Assembly (NCBI GenBank): GCA_024195265.1
Contig: JAJLRJ010000013.1
Span: forward strand, 2,799,075 to 2,863,074
Reading direction: 5' to 3'
Length of the DNA: 64,000 bases
DNA from: Dendrophyllia cribrosa
Lineage: Eukaryota > Cnidaria > Anthozoa > Scleractinia > Dendrophylliidae
The notes beneath the pieces were generated by a model. It was not told where the DNA came from and did no database searches. It saw nothing but the letters and a program-made list of their open reading frames with translations. A program made the position numbers and the translations under genes. Positions 54,601 through 64,000 of the stretch are shown here, piece by piece (the stretch's first letter is position 1; each line of letters starts with the position of its first letter).

Positions 54601-57600
54601 TGAAGTTACTTGTCAAGGACTAGAACTCATTAACCCTTTAACTCTCAAGAGTGCCAAACATCAAAATTCAAGAAAAATCCAAAATTTCATTTTGTTAAAT
54701 ATTGGAAAACAAATGGTACCATGAAAAAGTACTGCTGAAGAGGTTTCATTTGAATGGTCACACCATAGGATTTCATCAACAGACTCAAAAGTTAGAACAA
54801 ATGGTACCATGCAAAAGTACTGCTGAAGAGGTTTCATTTGAATGGTCACACCATAGGATTTCATCAACAGACTCAAAAGTTAGAACAAATGGTACCATGA
54901 AAAAGTACTGCTGAAGAGGTTTCATTTGAATGGTCACACCATAGGATTTCATCAACAGACTCAAAAGTTAGAACAAATGGTACCATGCAAAAGTACTGCT
55001 GAAGAGGTTTCATTTGAATGGTCACACCATAGGATTTCGTCAACAGACTCAAAAGTTAGAACTACACTACATGTCTCCATAATTGACTCTGGAGTGAAAG
55101 GGTTAACTGTGTTCCAGCCATACTAAAAATCAATGGCTCCTATTAACCAACTCATGAATACAAAACAACCTTCAGTCCCTCCCCTCCCCTACGTGTTTTG
55201 CTCCACCCACCCACCCACCCCACCCCCAACCCTCTATATCTACCTCCCCACCCTCTCCCTCCCTCCAACACCGTCCCCATTGCTAAGGCAGGTGACTATT
55301 ACCTATCGCATTTGGAACAGGCAAAATACTGTATATGCCAAGCCTTATGTTTCATGTATTCACAAGTTACAAAGGGAGAAATTGAAAAATTGAGACAAGG
55401 GAACAAAGGATACTGAAAGTGTCCATGATCTATAAGAATTAATCCAGGGTAGAAAAGTATGGCAGATGTAACAAGAACCTGAAAAAGGTAAGAAGACTCA
55501 ATTAAAAAATTATGGCTTTAAAATCAAACATGATCCATGACGAACTTGGATTATTAAAAACTATTCATTAATATATTATATTTTACTATAATGATGTTGT
55601 GTTGTAACAGAATATATCTCCCCCCACAGAAGGACTTCTTGGTTAAAAGAAATACCAGTTTTGCCTGATATTTTCCAACCATTTTTACCTTATTTAAAGT
55701 AGGCTTTCTTCCCAAGCAAAGAAATGAAAACACAAAGACTGCAGGAATGTAGATGAGTACATCAGCAACAAGAACTATAAAAAATATAAACAAAGCAATT
55801 AAGTACACCGATTTATCTAAAATCCATTAATTTGCTTAACTGGTAGAATACCATTTCACTTTTAAGACTTTTAAGGTAAATCAAGCAGGCACCGGTTGTT
55901 CAAAAGGTGGATAGCAATATCCACCGGATAAATCACTACCCAGTGGATAACACAATTTATAATTATTGGTTTTGCTTACATGTATGCTTATCCACCAGAT
56001 AGTGATTTATCCGGTGGATAGCGCTATCCACCTTTTGAACAACTGGAACAACTCTATAGCATGAATGTTAAATCAGGAAATATTGCTTCTTTTCCTTAGA
56101 TGGGATACTAGTCCAAGTTCATCGCAACAACAACAACAACAATTTATTGACAATAATCAAAATAGAATAATATTAATAGTCCCGCAAATAGCTATGAAGC
56201 TATCTAGGCGGGGCAAGGCAAAGCACATCTTACAAAAAGAAAGCTAAGAAAATTACAAGCAGAAAAAATACACTTTTTAAGACATTTCGCTAGTTACACG
56301 CACGGCAGTGTTGGAAATAACAGTTCTTGCACACCATCAGTATCCATGCCAATTAAGCCAATTACAGCCTGACCTTTATTGTTAACTCAAAAAATCATAC
56401 ACATATCATAAGTGTACACAGACCTTCAACCATAACATTAAAAGTCTACTGTGTACTAGCTTCTTCATCGCCCCACTACCACATTTGAATTTTAAATCAA
56501 AATTTCAAAAAGTGAAATAGGCATTTTGTGTAGACAAGCACAAAGAAGATAGATTCATTTTGAACTGAATTTATGATTTTTTTTTGCAATAATAGTTAAT
56601 TCATTACCTGTGTATCTCATAAATAGCTTATGTTTGAGGCTTTCATGTCCCCGGGATTTGTTAAGTGAAACCCAGTCTGGATTTATGTTGTTGGCTCTAC
56701 AAAGAACAACCACAAATTACTGTAAAACTTTGCACGATAGTAAAACTTACTAGTAATACTCCTTATGTATACAAAATGTCATGGGATTTTTTAGTTCAAC
56801 TGGAGAACATTAAAAACTAGGAAAGTAATAATAATAAAAGCATTTATTTATACACGATAAAATTACAGCATAGCTGATGTGGTCGTGTGTGAAATAAAAA
56901 CTAAAAATTATTTAAGAATTAAAATCGTTAAAAAAACTACAGGTGCACGATACAATTAAAAACAGTTTATCAAATAAAGAATTGTTATATAGGCCACTTC
57001 GAAAAATATCATAATACTCTTTAAAGTGCAGGTTTGGTTGGTGCTTGATGTACATGTAAACCTGATTTTTCCATATTTTTTTTTTCAGCATGAACTGCAC
57101 ATGCTATGCTTCAACTTCTTGGCAATTTGCATACGGTGCACATTTGTATACGAACACACAATGCTACGTCCTAGCATTCCTACGTGTACATGGACTCTGA
57201 ATTCCATTGTGCCATTCTCACAAGAGAGACTTGAATAATTACACCCCGGTGAGGCTGAGCCTGCACATAAAAGACTATTATGGTATTTAGTGACTTTTTT
57301 AAAGAAAGTTAGCCTTACATGAACCCACAAATCCAGCTGTGATAGGCAGTGAGTGGTGGATAATCCAGACCCCAGTACATCAAGTCATTGTTGGTTGTAT
57401 TAGTGTACCTGACAATCAACAATATAAAGTCATTAATCATATCAATAACAAAATTCTCAATAATTTGAGATTGCGCTGGCCCTTCAGGGGTCGTTCTCTT
57501 GGCAAGATAAGGGAGGAGCAACCATACAATTAGATCCACCACTGGCCTGTGCAAAAGAGTGCAATAAATGCTAAATTGGAGAATAGTTTTGATATACAAT

Positions 57601-58503
57601 TCTTTCAATTCTCTGATCGTAGAATAGTCTGAGGTTTAGGGTTAGGATTTTAGGAATTGGAATATTAACCCCAAATCAGTATTATACTATTCTCTGATTT
57701 AGCACTTATTATATGCTATTCTCTAATCGCACCATATTCGGCCTACGTCCCCTAATCTTTTACTTATCTTTCACTGACAACCATTTGGCTGACTGTCTGT
57801 TATCTGTTCAATAGAAAGAGGATCATCCTATGTGGTCTTGATTCAAATTATTTGGTTTAATATTTTATCGCACTTGCAAACCGTAAGGGGGAGCACGGGA
57901 GCAATTGCAGAATACCCCGAAACTCCTGACGACTTTATTTACATGTGTCAGAATGCTTTGTAGAACGAGGCATAACACGTACAATAGGCACTTTTGTTAT
58001 TCAACGAGATGCAGATAAGTTGCGAGGTATTCTGCAATTTAGCCCAAGTTTTCGGTTCCTTCTGCATGTACCGGAGCACATATTACGTAAAACAAAAGGA
58101 ACAAAGAACGACAATAATACAAATGCAAAACAAGACCAAATACAATGCCTCACAAAAGAAGACAATGGGTGGTACTTCATGGGTACCGGTACATGCAGAA
58201 AGACCCAAGTTTTCTTACCGTATTATTAGCTACTAACTTACCACTCATCGACTGGTAGATTATAAGTTATCTCCATCCAGTGCCTCTGCGCTTCATAATC
58301 TCCAAACATCGGTGGTTTTCCTTTCCCTGCAGTGGAGTATAAAAAACATTGGGTAAAAATGACTTTTAATCCCTCGCACGAGACGTGAAGAAGTTTTTTC
58401 TCTTTTGGCGAAACTCACCTGAATATGAACTAAGAGATACGCACCACCGAAGCAGAATAGACGCCAGAAGAGATATCGCTACTGCGTAGAATGTTTCTGC
58501 CAT
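48662..58503 (-). CDS. ALG6: Dolichyl-P-Glc:Man9GlcNAc2-PP-dolichol glucosyltransferase (ALG6)
   Basis: ER membrane enzyme that adds the first glucose to the lipid-linked oligosaccharide for N-glycosylation. Exons in order of translation: 58419-58503, 58242-58326, 57319-57408, 56608-56696, 55689-55774, 55414-55478, 54423-54599, 53868-53930, 53700-53781, 52563-52648, 51401-51471, 50245-50313, 49622-49745, 48662-48868. Landmarks: an N-terminal membrane helix ([14 protein letters not shown]); the luminal loop [19 protein letters not shown], whose Asp is the presumed catalytic base; [101 protein letters not shown]; and [11 protein letters not shown]. Found exons total 1379 nt against about 1520 in human. 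Exon 10 ends in phase 2 but exon 11 begins in phase 0, so an internal exon of about 30-40 codons between 51472 and 52562 was not located. All other junctions agree. Confidence 0.93.
48932..49485 (-). repeat. 107-bp tandem array (five units), minus strand
   Basis: The complement of the anchor (CCATTCAAATGAAAG-type) recurs at about 48987, 49092, 49198, 49312 and 49418, with AGCAGTACTTTCCTGTGGTA and TGTTTATTATGCTGT. The array stops about 65 nt upstream (transcript sense) of the last ALG6 exon. Sense to ALG6. Confidence 0.95.
51059..51311. mobile_element. MITE-like element
   Basis: Inverted ends CAGGCGTGCGTTTCTCAAAA and TTTTGCGAAACGCACGCCTG, with further pairing of the CCCGAAAACGTTCGGG-type region. 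253 bp, in ALG6 between exons 11 and 12. Confidence 0.87.
51571..51910. mobile_element. CCAAT-rich MITE, copy 3 (with insertion)
   Basis: Matches the copies at 13437 and 14085 at both ends (CGGTTTTCAATTGAATGCC, and GATTGGTTTTGGTTTTACTT onward). The middle contains a divergent block of about 60 bp with a GGCAGCCCAAGC/GCTTCCTGTGC inverted pair. It lies in the ALG6 interval where an exon is missing. Confidence 0.8.
53323..53530. mobile_element. MITE-like element
   Basis: Inverted arms CTAGGGTGCGTTTTTTGGGA with CATATTCTGGTCATTC, and the complementary right arm ending GCGCCCCTAG. 208 bp, in ALG6 between exons 9 and 10. Confidence 0.88.
54634..55102 (+). mobile_element. TTAA-flanked piggyBac-like MITE with four 87-bp units
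   Basis: Bounded by TTAA on both sides (54630-54633 and 55103-55106), with inverted ends CCCTTTAACTC and GAGTGAAAGGG. TTAA targets and CCC-type ends are the piggyBac signature. The interior is a direct array of an 87-bp unit (GGTACCATGMAAAAGTACTG, TTTCATTTGAATGGTCACAC, CAACAGACTCAAAAGTTAGA). Antisense to ALG6. Confidence 0.85.
55190..55275 (+). repeat. Pyrimidine-rich CCCACC/CTCCC tract
   Basis: Low-complexity C/T-rich sequence with CCCACCCACCCACCCC, giving G-tracts on the ALG6 transcript strand. It lies between ALG6 exons 6 and 7. Confidence 0.8.
55892..56046. mobile_element. Foldback MITE
   Basis: Inverted arms CCGGTTGTTCAAAAGGTGGA and TCCACCTTTTGAACAACTGG, with an inner ATCCACCGGATAAATCACTA pair. 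155 bp, in ALG6 between exons 4 and 5. Confidence 0.88.
57900..58043. repeat. Foldback element related to 28945-29072
   Basis: Inverted AATTGCAGAATACCCC-type ends, with the interior GTAGAACGAGGCATAA shared with the 28.9-kb element. In ALG6 between exons 2 and 3. Confidence 0.65.
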
Positions 58504-58611
58504 TTCTTTACCGATGAGTTTTCAATTCTTATTCTATCACTTACTTTACTTTTTGTCCGCCATGTTGAAAATCCGAAGGTAAGGAATGATGGGATAGCTC
58601 TTTTCCAGTCC

Positions 58612-58733
58612 CTTGACGTTTATTGCTGGGTTCATTCTCGTCCCCAGAGCCCTCGTTTCGTTTAGTCAGCGGATAAAGAATACACGAGACGCAATTTAAA
58701 AAAAAAACGTGGAGCTCTGGGGACGAGAATGTG
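58612..58733. repeat. Foldback element with GTCCCCAGAGC ends
   Basis: Inverted ends ATTCTCGTCCCCAGAGC and GCTCTGGGGACGAGAAT, 122 bp apart, just upstream of ALG6. A related CCCGTCCCCAGAG fragment is at 46457. Confidence 0.85.
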
Positions 58734-59204
58734 CTGGGTTCGAATTCCCGGAAAGCGGTGTAAACGGCTTTCAAAACGGACGTTTTGGAGACAAGAAAAG
58801 CATTAATATTCGTATATAGATATATAGCGCATATACTCAACTCCGTTCTATGAGACGTACAGACGAGTGAGTGTAGGCTCCTAGGCGAGTGATCTCACAG
58901 CAGTTTTTATCGAGTTCCCTATGTTTCAAGAGTGTTGCTATTGTTACCAGGCTTGATGGAATTTTCCAATTTTGCCTGTAAAATAATAGCTTGTATTTTT
59001 CCACAGAAGTTTGGGTGAATGTTGCAAGCAATCACAGTACGTACGTCTAACATCTTGTTCATTTGAAAAATATGAACAGATCGAAAACTTGGTATGATTG
59101 CAAGACGGACAATGACGGAACTTGCAATTGTGCCGTATGGATTCGTCTGTCCTTCACAGCCCTTTTTGAACTGAAATCAATTCTTAGAACGCAACTGATT
59201 AATA

Positions 59205-59272
59205 ATTATAATAATAATAATAATAATAATAATAAATGATAATAGTCTTTATTTACAACAACAACAACAACG
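59205..59272 (+). repeat. (AAT)n and (CAA)n microsatellites
   Basis: A run of AAT triplets is followed by TCTTTATTTACAACAACAAC and more CAA units. The layout resembles the 3' tails of cnidarian retroelements; the body of such an element was not identified. Confidence 0.85.
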
Positions 59273-59370
59273 TTTATTCGCACTGTAAAGTTACAAAGAT
59301 GTGTACGTAATATATAAATTAAAAATAGGTACAGTAGCTGGTTACCTAAAATTACGGTGGCCCACAACTG

Positions 59371-59770
59371 TCACGGCAACATCATTTTGGTCACGGCAAA
59401 TTAATTTTGGTCACGGCAAAATCATTTTGACTCACGGCAAATTCATTTTAGTCACGGCAAAATCAGTTTTGCCACGGCAAAATCATTTTAGTCACGGCAA
59501 AATCATTTTGACTCACGGCAAATTCATTTTGGTCACGGCAAATTCATTTTGACTCACGGCAAATTCATTTTAGTCACAGCAAAATCAGTTTTGCTACGGC
59601 AAAATCATTTTAGTCACGGCAAAATCATTTTGACTCACGGCAAATTCATTTTTGCTACGGCAAAATCATTTTAGTCACGGCAAAATCATTTTCACTCACG
59701 GCAAATTCATTTTAGTCATGAAAAAAAAATCATTTTGACTCACAGCAAGATCGAGTTGAGTGACGGCAAG
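59371..59770 (+). repeat. Minisatellite, unit about 20 bp
   Basis: About 20 units of the form TCACGGCAAAATCATTTTRR, with two alternating variants (GACTCACGGCAAATTCATTT and GYCACGGCAAAATCATTTTA) and occasional GCTACGGCA units. It forms an open frame at its start only by chance. Confidence 0.93.
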
Positions 59771-60419
59771 CTTTACAAGGAAGCCCGCAAGGTGTTATGG
59801 GGGCTAATTCAACATGGCGAAGAGCTGAAACGATAGCTGCGGTTACACGTTTCAACTTTTACCTAGGTAAACTCGAAACAACAATAGCCAGTGCACGCTT
59901 AATTTGAATTAACAATAGCCCTTGCACGCTTAAGCTTGCCTCGGCTATTGTTCTTTCGAATTGTATTTCTTTGGAAGGCATTATTTAAAAATTTTAGCAC
60001 TTTCTTCTCTTGGCTGAATTGAGGATATTTCTAAATGTGAGCGCTTTCGTTTCCTGTACATTCCTTCTTAAGTTCGGAATGGATGCTATTAGATCAGTGC
60101 GCAAGGGTATAAATACATGTTTGAAAATTATGTCGAGCAGAAGGGTTTAACCGTTCTCAACAAAAATATGCGTTGCTAAAAAGGTAGCAACTAGCAAATA
60201 CAAACCCGGCAAATGATGAGGTTCGAGAGGAGAACCGAAACCATGGTCTTGCCTGAATGAAATATCGGAGAAATAGTGGCGTAAACGAAGCACTCGCCAG
60301 ACTGTCAAAATTGACAACGGAGCGAGCTCCTCCACGCAGCTATAAAGCGTAGCGAAAGGAAGCTAAAATTACGGGTGGGTACAAAACGAAGACCGAAGAC
60401 CTAAGACCCAAAAACGAAG

Positions 60420-60900
60420 ACCCCATCAAAATCGTTTTGAAATCACTTGAAAAAGGCTGGGACATGATTCTCGCAGAAACAAGGAGCAACAAAGTTTGCG
60501 GTTATTAACGAATTTGACCCGGGTCTTCGTTTTGTACAAAACCCCACCAAAAATACAAAACGAAGACCCCTTCAAAATCGTCTTGCAATCACTTGAAAAA
60601 GGCGGGAGCATGATTCTCGACCGAAGCAGAAACAAGGAGCAACAAAATTTGCGGTTATCAACGAATTTGACCAGGGTCTTCGTTTTGTACATAACCCTAC
60701 CAAAAGTACAAAACGAAGACCCCTTCAAAATCGTCTTGAAATCACTTGAAAAAGGCGGGAGCATGATTCTCGACCGAAGCAGAAACAAGGAGCAACAAAA
60801 TTTGCGGTTATCAACGAATTTGACCAGGGTGCCTTCGTTTTGTACATAACCCTACCAAAAGTACAAAACGAAGACCCCTTCAAAATCGTCTTAGCTCGAG
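60420..60900. repeat. Tandem repeat, unit about 150 bp, 3+ copies
   Basis: The anchor CAAAATCGTCTTGAAATCAC recurs near 60427 (variant), 60573, 60727 and 60880. Each unit has ACAAAACGAAGACCC, GGAGCATGATTCTCGACCG and AACGAATTTGACCAGGGT followed by TCTTCGTTTTGTAC, which is inverted relative to the first motif. Confidence 0.93.
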
Positions 60901-61572
60901 CTGCAAGAAAACACCCAGCACAATAAAATACTTATTTTCCCTTTTGCGAACTTTAAATGTATCCGTTAATGGGATAAGTTTAGTTTCGCCCAAAGAGTGG
61001 TCAAGAGATTATTTTTTCCTGTTTATTTTTTCGGGATTATTTTTTCTGTTTATGAAATTATCATAATCACGCACATGTGGCCCAGGAGGTTACATAAATA
61101 TTGACTTGACATTGGCTCTGTGGAAACATTTACCGAACATTTCTTTTTTAACTTAAAAGGTCATTGCTGAAAATTGCCTGTTAATTATCTTTTTTTTTGA
61201 AATTTCGAACTCTTGAAGAGCGCATTTGTGAGAGTTACCGTAACAAGCGCATACTCGAGTCTGAATAAGCGCACGCGACACTATTTCAAATGCGGTGATT
61301 ATCCCGAAAAGGAGATATGAATTTAAAAAACGTGATTATGATTTACGTTAACAAAGAGTTATACCGTTTTTATAAGTTTAAACTAAAAAACACGAAGAAT
61401 ATTTTACATGTGGTGTTAAATTCCTTCAAGATTTTAGAAACATATTTCTTTTTGAATAAGTAGCTTAGCGACATGGGACTTGAGACCAAGATTTTATATA
61501 AGTAATTAGGAACTTAGCATAAACAGCTCTTGACACACGCAATCTTCCTAATATCCAGTAAAACCAAAGGGC

Positions 61573-61654
61573 AATAGGCCATTTCCGAGTTACGTTACGC
61601 CTCGTTGTCAAAGCGAGGCTAGGTGCACAACCTTTCATATGAAAATGAGTTCTC

Positions 61655-61685
<31 letters not shown>

Positions 61686-61751
61686 TGAAAGGTTTCGCAC
61701 CCAAGCCTCGCTTTGATAGAGAGGCTAAAGGCAACTCGGAAATGGCCTATT
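61573..61751. mobile_element. Foldback MITE, family copy 2
   Basis: Same family as 4419-4594: AATAGGCCATTTCCGAGTTA at the left, its complement at the right, and a palindrome centre of CATTCACATGCAAATG type. 57 kb from copy 1. Confidence 0.88.
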
Positions 61752-62327
61752 TCCATCCTTACGATAAAACTCTCTTTTATCTTACACCTTACGGTTTTAC
61801 TGAACTTCTAGAAGTAGAAAACTGAAAATCCTTTATTTTGCTTGACTTAAAAATAGAACCTCTTTAAGCAATAGTCAGAGGACGGGACAGCTTGTCTCCA
61901 AACTTGACACTGGTTCTCGCTCTTTGAATGCATTAGCTTTTAAAAAGGTACTTCCGGAGTTTTAAGCACTTAAGAGTAGGAACTTTGGCTCCTCTAGCTG
62001 TCGTCAAAACTACTTTTTGCAGTTAAATCAACCAGAATAAAGGGCGTTTCCTTTTGTTTATTATTAACTATTTTACCAACTGTGATTTTAGTGACTCATT
62101 TTATATAAGAAAAGTTCGTTTTACAAGGAACATTTAGCACTTACTATAATCATATGTTAATCAAGCGTACCATACGTTGTAATCGATCAAGTTGTTTTAA
62201 ATTTTGTATGCTCAATTATCATATAGAAACATATAAAAAGAGCATTGTAAATTAGATTACGTTCAAAGAAAGCTAAGTAAGGGAAACTAGAGGCTGAGAC
62301 TGAGTGAAGTTAGAATTGAAGAGGTGA

Positions 62328-62333
62328 TTTATT
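62328..62333 (-). promoter_or_regulatory. Candidate sulfotransferase poly(A) signal AATAAA
   Basis: AATAAA on the minus strand about 365 bases after the stop codon of the sulfotransferase. Confidence 0.4.
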
Positions 62334-62696
62334 AAACCATGTGTTGAGACTGAATAGTCACTGTTGCAGTCCGGCGAACCTCTACTTCACCCAGTTGAGC
62401 AGTCCTCCCGTGGGATGTAAAAACTCGCCACATTACAGTTGTTTAACGGTAGACCTGAGTTCAACTCCTTGGCTACGTTTGTAAAACAGCCAACTAGCTG
62501 GTCTGCCTCAGATCTCCGGTCTGCCTCCTCTCCGATCCTCCTCTGTCTCCTTACATGTTTCGTTCAATTTCTTGTTTCTGTTGTTTAAATGCTCGGCCCA
62601 CTAACACCTGCGCTATAAACACTTACCGAGGGTGATTATAAATATAGGTCATAAAATTAGTTTTTTTTTTTCATCAACGTTTGCGTTTGAGTACGG

Positions 62697-64000
62697 TCAA
62701 GGACACAACGCCTCCATTTCGTCCGCAACGGGATCTAATCCCAGTAAATCTAGCAATTCCTTGCATTGCTGTTCGATAACCCGGACACGTTTGATCGGCG
62801 ACTCTCTTCTCCACTTAAGATAGTTGCTACTTGAATCTCTAATGTGAGAATAGGGATTTTCTAGGGCTTCTGATAATTGCTCCTCGTCTGGATTCGTGCT
62901 ACTCGCAATCCAATCAATCAAGCTATCTGGCATTTCGAAGCCAGCGAATTTGTACATTTTCTTTGCGGTGGTGACAGGCATGGTAGCAATCTCCCGATAT
63001 GTGATTTCCATGTATCTATCCTTCAGCCATTTAACCGATTGCAATGTTCTTCCAAACTCGATATTTGCTGTAATTTTACGGCACAATGAATAAACGCTCT
63101 GTGGAAATCCTGTGTAGGTGAAATCCGAAATCCATCCACTCCTTATTCGAGAATTAATACTTCCTCGTGGATCGCGTACGATTTGAATAACACGAACATC
63201 TGTGTCTGGATTATCGCGAAATACACGCGGAATTAACACACGAAGACTCTCAAGCGGAACTCTAACTTGGCCTACCTTGACAACACTGTGTTTAAATTTG
63301 CTGAGACAAACATTTTCGGCGAATTTGGGATATTTGTAAAGGTTTGGCCAGAAAGTTCTTCCAGATTTTGTTTTAGCCCTAAATGGTGACGTTCTGAAGA
63401 CGTTTTTATCAAAGACACGTTCACCAACCCACGAGGTATTCGTAAAAGCTAAAAAGTATCTTGCCATCTGCGAATAAGTGAAATTACAAGATAACAAACC
63501 ATTCACGACGTCTGTTACCATTATATCTTGATCCTCCAAATCCATAATGCCAAATTGTTTGAACCATTTCTTTGTCACCCATAATGGTTCGTATACTGTA
63601 AACATCTGAGGGTCAGCGGCAAACATTTTAGTCACGAACGTTGTCCCGGAGCGATCATCGCCGAAGATAAGAAGGCTTTTACGTTTCTTCGAACTTGCCT
63701 TCGGAAGTTGATCGGAATCCCCAAGATTACTTGTGATATTCGACGAAGACTTCCCTCGGTGATTTGAATCAACTTTACTGGAGTGTTTTCCACGACTGTG
63801 CTTCACCCTCTTCGAAGATGCCGTCGGGTGTTGATCGGATCCGCGAAGATGAATTGGACCCCCTTCTACTTTGTCCGAAGATGCCTTCGGAAGAGAATCG
63901 GAATCTCGAAGATCATTCCGCGTTATTTTCGACTCGATCATACTTTGATAATAGTCAGAAACCACTTTGCTCGAAGGCCGTTTAATTTCCTCAGAATTGG
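62697..64000 (-). CDS. Carbohydrate (6-O type) sulfotransferase, 5' end outside window
   Basis: Golgi enzyme family that transfers sulfate from PAPS to sugars of glycans or proteoglycans. The frame stays open from the TGA at 62697 to the window edge, so the start and the expected N-terminal membrane anchor lie beyond 64000. Numbering from the codon at 63965: the 5'-PAPS-binding loop GDDRSGTTFVTKMF is at 102-115 and the 3'-phosphate motif IQIVRDPRGSINSR at 260-273. YEPLW (125-129) and the GW after RIRS fit the CHST1/3/7-like group. The C-terminus (about 300-422) has the CRKI, YREIA and WRRESP family segments. Residues 15-95 form a charged Ser/Lys-rich stem with three imperfect copies of an SDxxPxASS motif. 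The acceptor sugar cannot be predicted. Confidence 0.85.
   Translation of the reverse strand, partial: NSEEIKRPSSKVVSDYYQSMIESKITRNDLRDSDSLPKASSDKVEGGPIHLRGSDQHPTASSKRVKHSRGKHSSKVDSNHRGKSSSNITSNLGDSDQLPKASSKKRKSLLIFGDDRSGTTFVTKMFAADPQMFTVYEPLWVTKKWFKQFGIMDLEDQDIMVTDVVNGLLSCNFTYSQMARYFLAFTNTSWVGERVFDKNVFRTSPFRAKTKSGRTFWPNLYKYPKFAENVCLSKFKHSVVKVGQVRVPLESLRVLIPRVFRDNPDTDVRVIQIVRDPRGSINSRIRSGWISDFTYTGFPQSVYSLCRKITANIEFGRTLQSVKWLKDRYMEITYREIATMPVTTAKKMYKFAGFEMPDSLIDWIASSTNPDEEQLSEALENPYSHIRDSSSNYLKWRRESPIKRVRVIEQQCKELLDLLGLDPVADEMEALCP

Larger units (their letters stand above)
58504..62696. other. Intergenic region between ALG6 start and sulfotransferase 3' end
   Basis: 4.2 kb. The first 60 bases should hold the ALG6 5' UTR, with a GCCATGTTGAAAATCC-type stretch at 58559. 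The rest holds a foldback (58612-58733), (AAT)n and (CAA)n microsatellites near 59205-59270, a 20-bp minisatellite (59371-59770), a 150-bp tandem repeat (60420-60900), and foldback copy 2 (61573-61751). No gene is supported. Confidence 0.65.

Noticed and set aside
60496..60849. 117-codon ORF and its antisense partner
   Set aside because: Both are produced by the 150-bp tandem repeat being a multiple of three in length; the encoded sequence simply repeats.
1..64000. CRISPR array or bacterial operon
   Set aside because: The tandem repeats have no unique spacers of regular length and all firm genes are spliced eukaryotic genes.

Overview
The window is nuclear DNA from an animal with intron-rich genes and many short inverted-repeat (MITE-like) elements. 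The gene content and repeats fit an anthozoan cnidarian. The spliced histidine-biosynthesis gene points to a robust scleractinian coral or a close relative; this lineage call is inference, because no species marker is visible. Base composition is AT-rich.

Layout: 1-99 may be the last codons of an upstream gene. 726-14762 (+) is RANBP3 in 15 exons, a Ran-binding nuclear export cofactor. 17489-18847 (+) is a single-exon WD40 plus SOCS-box protein, a likely CUL5-type ubiquitin ligase adaptor. 23013-23094 (-) is a candidate orphan first exon with a SAM-like start. 24265-45210 (+) is a complete ATP phosphoribosyltransferase (HisG/HIS1) in 16 exons whose splice phases all agree. 48662-58503 (-) is ALG6, a dolichol-linked oligosaccharide glucosyltransferase; 14 exons were found and one internal exon was not. 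62697-64000 (-) is the 3' part of a Golgi carbohydrate sulfotransferase that runs off the window.

The genes are ordinary single-gene eukaryotic units and not an operon. HisG and ALG6 converge tail to tail across about 3.5 kb of repeats. HisG is possibly divergent from the SAM-like exon. ALG6 and the sulfotransferase both belong to the ER/Golgi glycan pathway, but nothing shows that their adjacency is functional.

The most unusual content is (i) a full de novo histidine-biosynthesis gene inside an animal contig, and (ii) a repeat family with 107-bp and 87-bp tandem forms. Three 107-bp arrays, in RANBP3, HisG and ALG6, all lie in the sense orientation and stop about 60-95 nt upstream of an exon. 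Many other non-autonomous elements were delimited by their terminal inverted repeats, including one flanked by a 9-bp direct repeat and carrying a tRNA-like core.
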